Assembly (NCBI GenBank): GCA_002404115.1
Contig: DHJB01000045.1
Span: forward strand, 21,300 to 54,194
Direction: 5' to 3'
Origin: Microbacteriaceae bacterium UBA4731
GTDB lineage: Bacteria > Actinomycetota > Actinomycetes > Actinomycetales > Microbacteriaceae
DNA length: 32,895 nt
The notes beneath the pieces were generated by a model. That model was given only the letters and a program-made list of their open reading frames with translations, made no database searches and was not told the origin of the DNA. Numbering within the stretch: position 1 is the first letter of the stretch; every line of letters begins with the position of its first letter. Positions 16,126 to 23,974 of this stretch are shown piece after piece. The position numbers and the translations under genes were made by a program.

Positions 16126-17337
16126 TCAGCCGCGTGCGAACTCCTCGAGGGCCAACAACAGGCGTTCGACCTCGTCGACGGTGTTGTATGGAGCGAGGCC
16201 GATGCGCAGGCCGCCCGCGTCGCCGAGCCCGAGGTGGCGCGAGGCCTCGAGCGCGTAGAACGAGCCTGCCGGGGCGAGGATGTCGCGCTCGAGCAGGTGC
16301 CGGGACGCGTCGGCGGCATCCCGGCCGGCGAAGGTCACGAGCAGCGTGGGCGTGCGCACGGCGGCGCGTGAGTGCACCGTCACGCCGGGCATCCCGGCGA
16401 GGCCGCGTTCGATCAGGCCGCGCAGTTCTTCCTCATATGCCTCCAGGGTTATGGACGAGGCGAGGAGCCGCTCGCGCCTCGTTGCGCCCTCGTCGCCGGC
16501 CCCGCCGAGGCCGGCGAGCACGTCGACGGCGGCCGTCGCGCCCGCCATGAGCTCGTAGGGGAGGGTCCCGAACTCGAAGCGTTCCGGAACCGTGTCGGTT
16601 GACGGCAGCAGCTTGTCTGGACGGAGGCTGTCCAGCAGGGCTGGCGCGGCCGCGAGCACCCCGCAGTGCGGTCCGAGGAACTTGTAGGGCGAGCAGGTGA
16701 AGAAGTCGGCGCCGAGTGCCGCGAGGTCCACGGATGCGTGCGCCGCGACGTGCACGCCATCGACGTAGAGCAGGGCGCCGGCCGCATGAACGACCCGGGC
16801 GATCTCGGCGAGCGGCGGCCGCGTGCCGATCAGGTTCGACGCGGCCGTGACCGCGACCAGCCGGGTGCGGTCGCTGAGCACGGCGGCGACTGCGTCGGCC
16901 GTGAGTTCCCCGGTCTCCGGGTCGAAGTCCACCCAGCGCGCGGTCGCCCCGGCGCGCTCCGCGGCCTGCAGCCAGGGCCGGATGTTGGAGTCGTGGTCGA
17001 GCCGGGTCACGACGACCTCGTCGCCGACGCCCCAGTCACGCGACAGGTGCCGGGAAAAGTCGTAGGTCAGCTGCGTGGCGCTGCGCCCGTGGACGATGCC
17101 GCGCGGGTCCGCGCCGAGCAGGTCGGCCATCGCCTGGCGGAAGCCGGTGACCGCGTCGTCGGCGTTCCGCTCGGGGAGGCTGGCCCGTCCGCGGTTGGAG
17201 AGCGGCCCGGTGAGCGTCTCCGCGATGGCCCTGCCGACCTCGAGCGGCGTCTGCGTGCCACCGGGGCCGTCGAAATGGGCCAGCCCGCTGGCGAGGGAGG
17301 GGAAACGGGCGCGAACGGCCTCGACGTCATAGGTCAC
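16126..17337 (-). CDS. Cysteine desulfurase-like PLP enzyme (TIGR01976-like)
   Basis: The 403-aa class V aminotransferase-fold protein begins VTYDVEAVRARFPSL, followed by HFDGPGGTQTP, GRSATQLTYDFSR, RLDHDSNIRPW, ALLYVDGVHVAAH and the PLP lysine in FFTCSPYKFLGPHCG (Lys219). These features fit the cysteine-desulfurase-like family close to SufS/CsdA. The loop where desulfurases carry the catalytic Cys reads LAPAGSFYALEASRHLG, with no Cys, so sulfur mobilisation is doubtful and the true reaction is unknown. The start is GTG 17337, which fits the family N-terminus; an in-frame TTG lies at 17349. It is a single-gene unit with no functional link to its neighbours that I can see. Confidence 0.85.
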   Translation of the reverse strand: MTYDVEAVRARFPSLASGLAHFDGPGGTQTPLEVGRAIAETLTGPLSNRGRASLPERNADDAVTGFRQAMADLLGADPRGIVHGRSATQLTYDFSRHLSRDWGVGDEVVVTRLDHDSNIRPWLQAAERAGATARWVDFDPETGELTADAVAAVLSDRTRLVAVTAASNLIGTRPPLAEIARVVHAAGALLYVDGVHVAAHASVDLAALGADFFTCSPYKFLGPHCGVLAAAPALLDSLRPDKLLPSTDTVPERFEFGTLPYELMAGATAAVDVLAGLGGAGDEGATRRERLLASSITLEAYEEELRGLIERGLAGMPGVTVHSRAAVRTPTLLVTFAGRDAADASRHLLERDILAPAGSFYALEASRHLGLGDAGGLRIGLAPYNTVDEVERLLLALEEFARG

Positions 17338-17381
17338 GAGAGAATCCAACCACAGCCGCCGCCGTCGCCCCGGGGTCGAGT

Positions 17382-17437
17382 TGCGGACACAACACCTTCG
17401 CCCGAAAACGAAGGTGTGTGAAGGTGTTGTGTCCGCA
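17382..17437. repeat. Palindromic element, family 2 copy B, with two alternative hairpins
   Basis: TGCGGACACAACACCTTC (17382-17399) and its exact reverse complement (17420-17437) form a perfect 18-bp stem with a 20-nt loop. A second, mutually exclusive stem pairs ACACCTTCG (17392-17400) with CGAAGGTGT (17409-17417) around an 8-nt loop. The element lies about 100 bp beyond the 3' end of trhO (minus strand) and just upstream of the PLP enzyme gene. It has no T-tract. It is related to the element at 14211-14261. Confidence 0.6.
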
Positions 17438-17447
17438 GCTCGGCGGG

Positions 17448-17508
17448 GCGTGAGGTGGGGGCGAGGAGTGGGCGTGAGGTGGGGGCGAGGAGTGGGCGCG
17501 AGGAGTGG
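17448..17508. repeat. 24-bp tandem duplication plus partial third copy
   Basis: An exact 24-bp G-rich unit occurs at 17448-17471 and again at 17472-17495, and a 13-bp variant of its end follows at 17496-17508. The unit is built from GAGGTGGGGGCGAGGAGTGG-like sequence, so one strand is almost C-free here. It lies in the gap downstream of trhO and looks like a replication-slippage product. No coding function is credible. Confidence 0.7.
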
Positions 17509-17534
17509 CGCGGTGCGCGATGGGCGGGCGACTC

Positions 17535-18443
17535 TCAGACGGGCGTGCCCGCGTGCGCCGCGCAGGCCGGCGCCTCGAGCGCCACGCAGCCCGGGCAGAC
17601 GACGAGCTGCTCCCGACAGGACAGGTCGCGGCAGTTGAGCATGTTGCTGGTGGGCTCGCCGCAGACGCTGCAGTGGCCGATCACCTTCGTGTGGTCGCTG
17701 AAGTCCACGGACATCCGCTGGTCGAATACGTAAAGCGAACCGTCCCAGAGGCCGTCGTCGCCGAACGTCTCGCCGTAGCGCACGATGCCGCCGTCGAGCT
17801 GGTACACCTCGCCGAAGCCGCGTTCCTTCATCAGGCCGCTGAGCACCTCGCAGCGGATGCCGCCGGTGCAGTAGGTGACGACGGGTTTGTCCTTGAGGTG
17901 GTCGTATTTGCCGCTGTCGAGCTCGGCCACGAACTCGCGGGTGTTGGCGACATCCGGAACCACCGCGTTCGTGAAGCGGCCGATCTCGGCCTCGAAGGCG
18001 TTGCGCCCGTCGAAGAACACGACGTCGTCGCCGCGTTCGGCCACGAGCTGGTGCAGCTCTGCCGGCGCCAGCTTCGTGCCGCCGCCGACCACGCCCGCGG
18101 CATCCACCCGCAGCTCGCCGGGCGCGCCGAAGCTCACGATCTCGTCGCGCACCTTCACGACAAGCCGCGGGAAGTCGAGGCTCCGGCCGTTCTCGTCGAG
18201 CCCGGTGCCCTCACTCCACTTGAAGTCGATGTGCTTGAACGGCGCGTAGTCGCGGGTCTTGCGCACGTAGCGCTTGAGGGCCTTCAGGTCGCCGCCGACA
18301 GTGCCATTGAGGCCGTCCCGGGAAATGAGGATGCGCCCGCGCACGCCGAGCGATTCGCACAGGTCACGCTGCCAGAGGCGCACGGCCTCGGGGTCGGCCA
18401 GCGGCGTGAAGACGTAGTACAAGAGGATCTTCGGGATGGCCAC
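17535..18443 (-). CDS. trhO: tRNA uridine(34) hydroxylase TrhO (rhodanese-like)
   Basis: TrhO (YceA family) makes 5-hydroxyuridine at the wobble position of certain tRNAs. The 302-aa protein has an N-terminal acylphosphatase-like domain ([37 protein letters not shown]), the [18 protein letters not shown] stretch, then a rhodanese domain with active-site Cys192 in [12 protein letters not shown]. The C-terminus is cysteine-rich ([28 protein letters not shown]), likely binding a metal. Two adjacent GTG codons are possible starts. 18443 is preferred because TAAAAT (18450-18455, minus strand) lies exactly 6 nt before it, whereas it is only 3 nt from the GTG at 18446. Confidence 0.93.
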   Translation of the reverse strand: MAIPKILLYYVFTPLADPEAVRLWQRDLCESLGVRGRILISRDGLNGTVGGDLKALKRYVRKTRDYAPFKHIDFKWSEGTGLDENGRSLDFPRLVVKVRDEIVSFGAPGELRVDAAGVVGGGTKLAPAELHQLVAERGDDVVFFDGRNAFEAEIGRFTNAVVPDVANTREFVAELDSGKYDHLKDKPVVTYCTGGIRCEVLSGLMKERGFGEVYQLDGGIVRYGETFGDDGLWDGSLYVFDQRMSVDFSDHTKVIGHCSVCGEPTSNMLNCRDLSCREQLVVCPGCVALEAPACAAHAGTPV

Positions 18444-18540
18444 CACCTCATTTTACGTTCGCTCCCTCCCCAATCCCTGCACCTCACTCGCGGAACACGG
18501 GTTGGGACCTGAGGCCCTTCGCGAAACGGCGAGGCGGGCC

Positions 18541-18552
18541 TAGGCTGCGGGC
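18541..18552 (+). promoter_or_regulatory. Leaderless-type -10 for the PEBP gene
   Basis: TAGGCT (18541-18546) lies exactly 6 nt before ATG 18553, and TTCGCG (18518-18523) lies 17 nt further upstream as a weak -35. No Shine-Dalgarno is visible. Confidence 0.5.
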
Positions 18553-19074
18553 ATGACGACGACAGTGCCGCAGTTCAGGCTGACCAGCGCCGACATGACC
18601 GACGGCGCCCCGCTCGGCGCCGCGCAGTACGGCCGCGGCGCCGGGGGCGACAACCTGTCCCCGCAGCTGTCCTGGTCGGGGTTCCCGCCGCAGACGCAGA
18701 GCTTCGTCGTGACCACCCATGACCCGGATGCTCCGGGCGGTTCCGGTTTCTGGCACTGGGCGGTGTTCAACCTGCCGGCATCCGTCACCTCGCTGGATGC
18801 CGGCGCCGGTTCGCCCGGCAGCAGGCTGCTGCCCCGCGGCGCGATCACGCTGGCCAACGATGCGGGGCAGCGGGCGTACACCGGCGCCGCACCGCCGCGC
18901 GGAACCGGCTCGCACCGCTACCAGTTCGTCGTGCACGCGGTGGATGTCGCCAGGCTCGATGTCGCGCCGGATGCGACGCCGGCCGAGCTGGGCATGGCCC
19001 TGCACACGCACACGCTCGCGCGCGCGGTGCTCCAGGCGCCCGGTGTGCACGACGGCGCAACCGCGGCCCGCTGA
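18553..19074 (+). CDS. YbhB/YbcL family Raf kinase inhibitor-like (PEBP) protein
   Basis: The 173-aa protein belongs to the phosphatidylethanolamine-binding protein fold. Visible motifs are [48 protein letters not shown], which contains the ligand-site DPDAP and HW elements, and the later [23 protein letters not shown] with the conserved GxHRY pattern. There is no signal peptide, so it is cytoplasmic. Bacterial members bind small anionic ligands or act as protease inhibitors, and the biological role is not defined. The start is ATG 18553, placed by the -10 hexamer six bases upstream. It is divergent from trhO and apparently monocistronic. Confidence 0.93.
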   Translation: MTTTVPQFRLTSADMTDGAPLGAAQYGRGAGGDNLSPQLSWSGFPPQTQSFVVTTHDPDAPGGSGFWHWAVFNLPASVTSLDAGAGSPGSRLLPRGAITLANDAGQRAYTGAAPPRGTGSHRYQFVVHAVDVARLDVAPDATPAELGMALHTHTLARAVLQAPGVHDGATAAR

Positions 19075-19155
19075 GATCGAAGCCGAGGCACGCCGACACA
19101 GACAACTGAGAGACTCTCAGCCTGTTCCAAGGTCGTTCCCAGCGCCACCACGGGC

Positions 19156-19205
19156 GCAAAACCTAAAGTCGGCACGTGATGCAAAACCTAAAGTCGGCAC
19201 GTGAT
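19156..19205 (+). repeat. Exact 25-bp tandem duplication carrying a duplicated -10/GTG module
   Basis: 19156-19180 and 19181-19205 are identical. Each copy contains TAAAGT followed by CGGCAC and then GTG, that is, a -10 hexamer 6 nt before a start codon (TAAAGT at 19164-19169 and 19189-19194; GTG at 19176 and 19201). The copies are 25 bp apart, so the two GTGs are in different frames. The first is in frame with the hydrolase; the second opens a 9-codon frame (VIQKRSSAR) whose TGA overlaps an in-frame ATG of the hydrolase at 19227. Confidence 0.9.
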
Positions 19206-20219
19206 CCAGAAGCGCAGCTCCGCCCGATGAACCGCACCGTACCGACGACCCGCAGTCACAAAACGACCGCCCTCGCCCGAGTCCCCGTGTGGCTGTGGCG
19301 GGCTCTCATGGTGCGCCTCGCGCCCGGCGAGCGGCACAAGTTCAACGCCGAACCGATCGACACCGTCGACTACACCTTCGACGTCGACTACGAGGGTGAC
19401 GGCATCCGCGACCACCGGCTCGACGTCATGGTGCCCCACAACGCGGAGCGACCGCTCCCGGTCTACATCTACTTTCACGGCGGCGGCTGGACCTCCGGCG
19501 ACAAGGCCCCGCTCACGAAGTACTGCGCCAGCCAGGCCGCAGAAGGAATGATCGTCGTCAACGCCAACTACCGGATGGCCACGCGGTTCCAGATGAAACA
19601 CATGATGCACGACGGCAACGCCGTGCTCGACTGGGTGGCCCGCAACATCGCCGACTTCGGCGGCGACCCGACCCGGATTGTGCTCGGCGGGGACTCCGCC
19701 GGCGGCCACATCGCCGCGCTGCTGGCCGCGTCGGCATTCGATCCCGAACTGGCCGATCACTACGGCATCCGCCCCCATGTCGAGCGGCAGAACCTGCGCG
19801 GACTCGTGCAGCACTGCAGCATCGCCGACTTCTCGGTGATGTTCGAGCGCGGGTTCGTGCTGAGCCTGAACTTCCTCCGGATGCTGCTCCCCGAGCGCGG
19901 CCGCGGGCTCCACCTGCGCAGCGCCGCCCGGTACATGTCGCCGATCGAGTGGCTCGACAGCGGATTCCCGCCGGTCTTCCTCACCACCTCCGAGCGCGAT
20001 TACTTCTACGGGGCGAACCTTAACTTCATCGAGGCGCTGCGCAGCAGGTCGATCCTCGTCGACACCCTGATCTACGGCCGCAACCGGGTGAACGCCCGGC
20101 ACACCTGGCAGCAGGATGCCACGCACCCCGAGTCGCAAGAGGTCTACCGCCGCCTGGCCGAATTCGTGCGCAAGGTCACCCCGCTGCCGCAGCCCGCCGT
20201 CGCCATCGCGGTCCGCTGA
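19176..20219 (+). CDS. Alpha/beta hydrolase (HSL-type esterase/lipase)
   Basis: The protein is 347 aa from GTG 19176 or 330 aa from ATG 19227. It is a serine hydrolase of the hormone-sensitive-lipase group. YIYFHGGGWTSGD gives the oxyanion HGGGW motif. IVLGGDSAGGHIAALLA gives the nucleophile elbow GDSAGG. PPVFLTTSERDYFYG supplies the likely catalytic Asp region, and the RHTWQQDATHPESQ region may hold the His. There is no signal peptide, but LARVPVWLWRALMVRLAP near the N-terminus is hydrophobic and could touch membranes. The substrate is unknown. The start is ambiguous because of the tandem duplication: GTG 19176 has the leaderless geometry, while ATG 19227 fits a conventional family N-terminus. 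Confidence 0.88.
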   Translation: MMQNLKSARDPEAQLRPMNRTVPTTRSHKTTALARVPVWLWRALMVRLAPGERHKFNAEPIDTVDYTFDVDYEGDGIRDHRLDVMVPHNAERPLPVYIYFHGGGWTSGDKAPLTKYCASQAAEGMIVVNANYRMATRFQMKHMMHDGNAVLDWVARNIADFGGDPTRIVLGGDSAGGHIAALLAASAFDPELADHYGIRPHVERQNLRGLVQHCSIADFSVMFERGFVLSLNFLRMLLPERGRGLHLRSAARYMSPIEWLDSGFPPVFLTTSERDYFYGANLNFIEALRSRSILVDTLIYGRNRVNARHTWQQDATHPESQEVYRRLAEFVRKVTPLPQPAVAIAVR

Positions 20220-20256
20220 GCCACAGTCCGCCGCCAAGCCCGCGGCCGCACAGCCC

Positions 20257-20895
20257 TTACGACCGGGCGCCGGTCGCCGCGAGCACGCCGCCGAGGCCGA
20301 TCATCATGACCCCGCCGGTGGCGGAGAGGTGCTCCATCCGCTTCGGTGACTTCGCGAACCAGTTGCGCGCCGAACCGGCGGCGAGGGCCCAGATGCTGTC
20401 GCCGAGCAGGGCGAGCACCAGGAATTCCATGCCGAGCGTCGCCAGCTGCAGGGGCACAGCGCCCAGCGAGTAGTCGACGAACTGCGGCAGCACCGCCACG
20501 AAGAACACGATCGACTTCGGGTTGCTCAGCCCCACGAAGAATCCTTCGCTGAGCAGCCGCCACCTCGACTTTGCCTGGATGCTCACCCCAACGTCGGTTG
20601 CCGCCGTGCGCCGGTGCCGGATGGCCTGCACGCCGAGGTACACGATGTACGCCGCGCCCACGAACTTGACCACCGTGAAGATCACGATCGACTCGGTGAC
20701 GATCGCGCCCAGGCCGAGCGCCACGGCCACGATCACCGGCGCCATGCCGAGCGCATTCCCCAGCACGCTCAGGAACCCGCCGACCCGCCCGAGGGCAAGG
20801 GATTGGCCGATCACGAACAAAACAGTGGGCCCGGGCAGCGCGATCAGCGCGATGGATGCCAGGGCGAACGTCAGCAGGGTGGGCAGAGGAACCAT
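20257..20895 (-). CDS. LysE family translocator (amino acid exporter type)
   Basis: The 212-aa membrane protein has six predicted hydrophobic segments. It contains the family signatures ALIALPGPTVLFVIGQSLALGRVGG near the N-terminus, KFVGAAYIVYLGVQAIRHRR, and GFFVGLSNPKSIVFFVAVLPQFVD in the middle, the usual LysE/RhtB GxxxxxxNPK motif. It likely exports an amino acid or a related metabolite; the substrate is unknown. The start is ATG 20895, with TAGCAT (20902-20907 on the minus strand) exactly 6 nt upstream. It converges with the hydrolase gene across a 37-bp gap and diverges from the thioesterase gene. Confidence 0.93.
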   Translation of the reverse strand: MVPLPTLLTFALASIALIALPGPTVLFVIGQSLALGRVGGFLSVLGNALGMAPVIVAVALGLGAIVTESIVIFTVVKFVGAAYIVYLGVQAIRHRRTAATDVGVSIQAKSRWRLLSEGFFVGLSNPKSIVFFVAVLPQFVDYSLGAVPLQLATLGMEFLVLALLGDSIWALAAGSARNWFAKSPKRMEHLSATGGVMMIGLGGVLAATGARS

Positions 20896-21030
20896 GGTCG
20901 AATGCTAATCGAGCCGGCCGGCCCGGGTCGCCTGTCGAATCCCTGCACCCGGCGGGGCAAGCGGGCGGCGGAAACTGTGGCCACCTCCAACCGGTGTGCC
21001 CCGCGCTGCGCCGGTGGCTAATATCGCAGG
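20896..21030. promoter_or_regulatory. Divergent region between lysE-like and thioesterase genes
   Basis: Both ends have the leaderless geometry. On the minus strand, TAGCAT (20902-20907) lies 6 nt before ATG 20895. On the plus strand, TAATAT (21019-21024) lies 6 nt before ATG 21031. The roughly 110 bp between show no convincing operator or extra gene. Confidence 0.5.
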
Positions 21031-21594
21031 ATGCACATGCTGCTCCGGACCCTGCTCCACACCGTCCTGTCGCTCTTCGGCCCGCGCCTCGGCCACTACG
21101 ACGTGGCCCGCACGCGGTTCATCACCCTGCCGACCGACCAGGACATCCTGCGCCACATGAACAACGGCGTGTACCTGTCGATCATGGACATCGCGCGCTT
21201 CGACCTGCTGCACCGCACCGGCATCTGGGCGATCTTCCTCGCCAGGGGCTGGTACCCCGTCGTGGTGTCGGAGACGATCAGTTTCCGGAAATCCCTCACC
21301 CTCGGGCAGAGGTTCACGGTGGAGTCGCGCATCCTCGGCTTCGACGCGAAGGCCGTGTACGTCGAGCAGCGTTTCGTGCGGCCCGGCGCCGACGGCACCC
21401 CGGAGATCTACGCGCAGGGCTTCATCCGTGGGCGCTTCCTCAAGCGCACCGGCGGAGTCGTCGGGATCGATGAACTGGTGGATGCCGTCGGCGCGGTCCC
21501 CGGCGACCTCACCGTCCCCGAGTGGCTGCTCGAGTGGAGCACGGATGTCGCGATGCCGGCCACGCGCGCGGCCGCGCCGAGCGTCTGGCAGTAG
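21031..21594 (+). CDS. Acyl-CoA thioesterase-like hotdog protein
   Basis: The 187-aa protein has a hotdog fold of the 4-hydroxybenzoyl-CoA thioesterase type. The region RFITLPTDQDILRHMNNGVYLSIMDIARFDLLHRTG carries the conserved HMNN and downstream acidic residue (MDIARFD) that mark the active site. VVVSETISFRKSLTLGQRFTVESRILGFDAKAVYVEQRFVR forms the following beta-strands. The N-terminal segment MHMLLRTLLHTVLSLFG is amphipathic or hydrophobic and may associate with the membrane. It resembles THEM6-like thioesterases. The substrate is unknown. The start is ATG 21031, fixed by the -10 six bases upstream. Confidence 0.88.
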   Translation: MHMLLRTLLHTVLSLFGPRLGHYDVARTRFITLPTDQDILRHMNNGVYLSIMDIARFDLLHRTGIWAIFLARGWYPVVVSETISFRKSLTLGQRFTVESRILGFDAKAVYVEQRFVRPGADGTPEIYAQGFIRGRFLKRTGGVVGIDELVDAVGAVPGDLTVPEWLLEWSTDVAMPATRAAAPSVWQ

Positions 21595-21626
21595 CCGGCG
21601 CCAGATCGATGTCTCAGGCGGGCTTC

Positions 21627-22133
21627 TTACGCAGACTTCTCCGGGACCACGAGCTCCTTGTAGTACTGTGCGTGCGCGGGGAAGTAGTGCTCCCGCTGCG
21701 GCAGCGGCTGGCCATTGCGAGCTGCGACGAGGCGGTCGAGGTAGTAGTCCCAGCCGGGGCCGACGGTGGCCGCTTCCGCAGGCTTCCGGAGCCGCTGGCC
21801 GAACGTCAGGGTCGTCATCCCGTCGCCCTCGACGAGGTGGAACAGGATGCGCCAGGCGTCATCGCCCTTGCCGAAGTCGCCAGAGAAACGGTGCGGAGCT
21901 TTGCACTCGAGGATGCTGACGTATTCCCACGGCGCGTCGTCCTCCGCCGTCATCCGGAACTTGACCGCGCCGGTCGCGGGGGAGCCCGTATAGGTTCCGA
22001 TCCACGTCTCGAGTTCGTCCGGCCGGGTCAGGCTGGCCCAGACATCCACCAGGGGCGCATTGAACAGCCGGTCGAGCATGAGGTAGAGGCCATCCTTGCG
22101 ATGGGCAAGGCGTCCGGTTGGCTTGGCTGACAT
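21627..22133 (-). CDS. SRPBCC (AHSA1-like START domain) protein
   Basis: The 168-aa protein has the ligand-binding SRPBCC/AHSA1 layout: MLDRLFNAPLVDVWASLTRPDELETWIGTYTGSP at the first strand and helix, then FRMTAEDDAPWEYVSILECKAPHRF, WRILFHLVEGDGMTTLTFGQRL, and the long C-terminal helix with VGPGWDYYLDRLVAARNG. Members bind hydrophobic ligands or act as co-chaperones or polyketide-related proteins; the role here is unknown. ATG 22133 has a clear GGAGG (22140-22144 on the minus strand) and a TAGCCT hexamer about 40 nt upstream, so it seems to have a leader. It converges with the thioesterase gene. Confidence 0.9.
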   Translation of the reverse strand: MSAKPTGRLAHRKDGLYLMLDRLFNAPLVDVWASLTRPDELETWIGTYTGSPATGAVKFRMTAEDDAPWEYVSILECKAPHRFSGDFGKGDDAWRILFHLVEGDGMTTLTFGQRLRKPAEAATVGPGWDYYLDRLVAARNGQPLPQREHYFPAHAQYYKELVVPEKSA

Positions 22134-22268
22134 GGCGACCTCCGCAGTGAGTGGAACACGAGCTTCCTGTCAGGCTAAGCCTTCTTCCGGCCGGATACCA
22201 GAGGCTGTCGTCACCCGTTCCCCGCGTTTCCGACCCGCTCCCCGGGCGCGAGCGATACGCGGGGATTG

Positions 22269-22306
22269 CGCCGCTGCGCGGGCCGCGCGCCACCCGCGCA
22301 GCGGCG
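22269..22306 (-). terminator. Perfect 14-bp hairpin downstream of the CrtI-like gene
   Basis: CGCCGCTGCGCGGG (22269-22282) and its exact reverse complement (22293-22306) flank a 10-nt loop. The stem is almost all G/C and lies 44 bp past the 3' end of the minus-strand oxidoreductase gene. No T-tract follows, so it is a stem-only terminator candidate. Confidence 0.55.
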
Positions 22307-22349
22307 TACATCCGGCGCAGCCCTGGTTTCAGAAAGTTTCGGCCCCGGG

Positions 22350-23945
22350 CTAGGCGTCCTCGAGGACCGCCATAGCCGCATTGTGCCCGCCGATGCCGCT
22401 GACGCCGCCGCCGCGGCGCGCGCCGGCCCCGCAGATCAGGATGCGCGGATGCGCGGTCGCCACGCCCCAGCGTTCGGCCGGGGTGTCCCGGGGGGCATCG
22501 TCCTCGAGGAAGGGCCAGGACAGCGCCCCGTGGAAGATGTTGCCGCTCGGCATGTTGAGGGCGTGCTCGAGGTCGAGCGCGGTCTTCGTTTCGACGCAGG
22601 GGTTGCCGGCGGCATCCGTCAGCAGCAGGTCCTCGATCGGTTCGGCGAGCACCGAGTTGAGCGACGCCAGCACGGAGACCTGGAGCCGCTCGCGCCAGGC
22701 GTCGTTGTTCTCCTCGGTGAGCCAGCGACTCGGCGCGTGCAGGCCGAACACGGTGAGCGTCTGCACGCCGGCCTCGACGAGCTCCGGCGAAAGAATCGTG
22801 GGGTCCGTGAGCGAGTGGCAGTAGATCTCGCACGGAAGAAGGTCGGGAATGACGCCGCCGGCCGCCTGCTCGTATGCGCCCTCGAGCTGGGTGTACGTCT
22901 CGTTGATGTGGAACGTGCCGCCGAACGCCGCCTCGGGCGAGACGGACTCGTCGCGGAGCCTCGGCAGGCGGCTGAGCAGGAGGTTCACCTTGACCTGGGC
23001 GCCCTCGGGCTTCGCGGTTGCCGCGCTGGCATCGGATGCGCCCGCCTCGGATGCGCCCGCCTCGCCGAGCAGCCCGCGCAGCACCCACGGAGCGACGTTG
23101 GCCAGCACATGGCGGCCGGCGGCGACGAGTTCGCGTCCGCCCTGCTGGTAGCGCACCTCGCCCTCCGGGGTGACCGACGTGACGGTCGCTCCCGTGACGA
23201 TGTCGGCCCCCGCTTCCCTGGCAGCGGATTCCAGCTCGCCGGAGACCGCTCCCATGCCGCCGATGGGCACGTCCCAGTCGCCGGTTTCGTTGCCGATGAC
23301 GTGGTACAGGAAGCAGCGGTTGGCGTCGAGGGAGGCGTCATCCGTCGACGTGAACGTGCCGATCAGGCCGTCGGTGGCCACGACGCCCCGTACGAGGTCG
23401 TTCCGGAAGCGTTCGCTGATGACGGTGCCGAGCGGCTTCTCGATCAGGTCGTCCCAGAGGGCATCATCGCCGAGCAGGCGGCGGGCCTCCGAGCGGGTCG
23501 GCAGCGGCTCGCACACCGTGGGGAACAGGGCCTGCGCGACCCGTTCGGTGTCACGGTAGAACGCGTTCCAGGCGTCGAAGTCGCCGGCCGTGCCGATGCG
23601 CTCGAAGGAGGCGCGGGTCGCCGCGTCGTCGCCGAGGTCGACGAGAAGGCCGCCCGTGGTGTCGGCCGGGTTGGGCGTGTAGGAGGAGTAGCGGCGCCGG
23701 GCGAGGCCGATCGAGAGGCCGAGGTCGTCGATGATGCGCTGGGGCAGGAGGCTCACGAGGTAGGAGTAGCGCGAGAGGCGCGCGTCGACTCCGGGGAAGG
23801 CCTCTGTCGAGATCGCCGCCCCACCGACGTGGTCGTCGCGCTCGAGCAGGAGCACGCTCTTGCCGGCCTGGGCCAGGTAGGCGGCAGCGGTCAGGCCATT
23901 GTGTCCGCCGCCGACAATCACAACATCGTGGGTGGGTTCAATCAT
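22350..23945 (-). CDS. FAD-dependent oxidoreductase, CrtI/PYROXD2-like
   Basis: The 531-aa flavoprotein has an N-terminal Rossmann FAD site HDVVIVGGGHNGLTAAAYLAQAGKSVLLLERDDHVGGAA and the C-terminal phytoene-desaturase-type signature ILICGAGARRGGGVSGIGGHNAAMAVL. FLYHVIGNETGDWDVPIGGMGAVSGEL in the middle is typical of PYROXD2-like relatives. It is therefore unlikely to be a carotenoid desaturase, and no carotenoid genes are nearby. An acidic Ala/Ser linker with a 15-bp coding repeat (GASEAGASDAS, near 23030-23060) looks like a local insertion. The start is ATG 23945 with TAGGCT (23953-23958, minus strand) 7 nt upstream. The substrate is unknown. Confidence 0.9.
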   Translation of the reverse strand: MIEPTHDVVIVGGGHNGLTAAAYLAQAGKSVLLLERDDHVGGAAISTEAFPGVDARLSRYSYLVSLLPQRIIDDLGLSIGLARRRYSSYTPNPADTTGGLLVDLGDDAATRASFERIGTAGDFDAWNAFYRDTERVAQALFPTVCEPLPTRSEARRLLGDDALWDDLIEKPLGTVISERFRNDLVRGVVATDGLIGTFTSTDDASLDANRCFLYHVIGNETGDWDVPIGGMGAVSGELESAAREAGADIVTGATVTSVTPEGEVRYQQGGRELVAAGRHVLANVAPWVLRGLLGEAGASEAGASDASAATAKPEGAQVKVNLLLSRLPRLRDESVSPEAAFGGTFHINETYTQLEGAYEQAAGGVIPDLLPCEIYCHSLTDPTILSPELVEAGVQTLTVFGLHAPSRWLTEENNDAWRERLQVSVLASLNSVLAEPIEDLLLTDAAGNPCVETKTALDLEHALNMPSGNIFHGALSWPFLEDDAPRDTPAERWGVATAHPRILICGAGARRGGGVSGIGGHNAAMAVLEDA

Positions 23946-23974
23946 GCGCTCGAGCCTAATCGCCCCACCCTCCC

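Noticed and set aside
23026..23062. 15-bp direct repeat inside the CrtI-like gene
   Set aside because: It is in frame and encodes a short Ala/Ser/Glu linker; noted in the gene entry, not a separate element.
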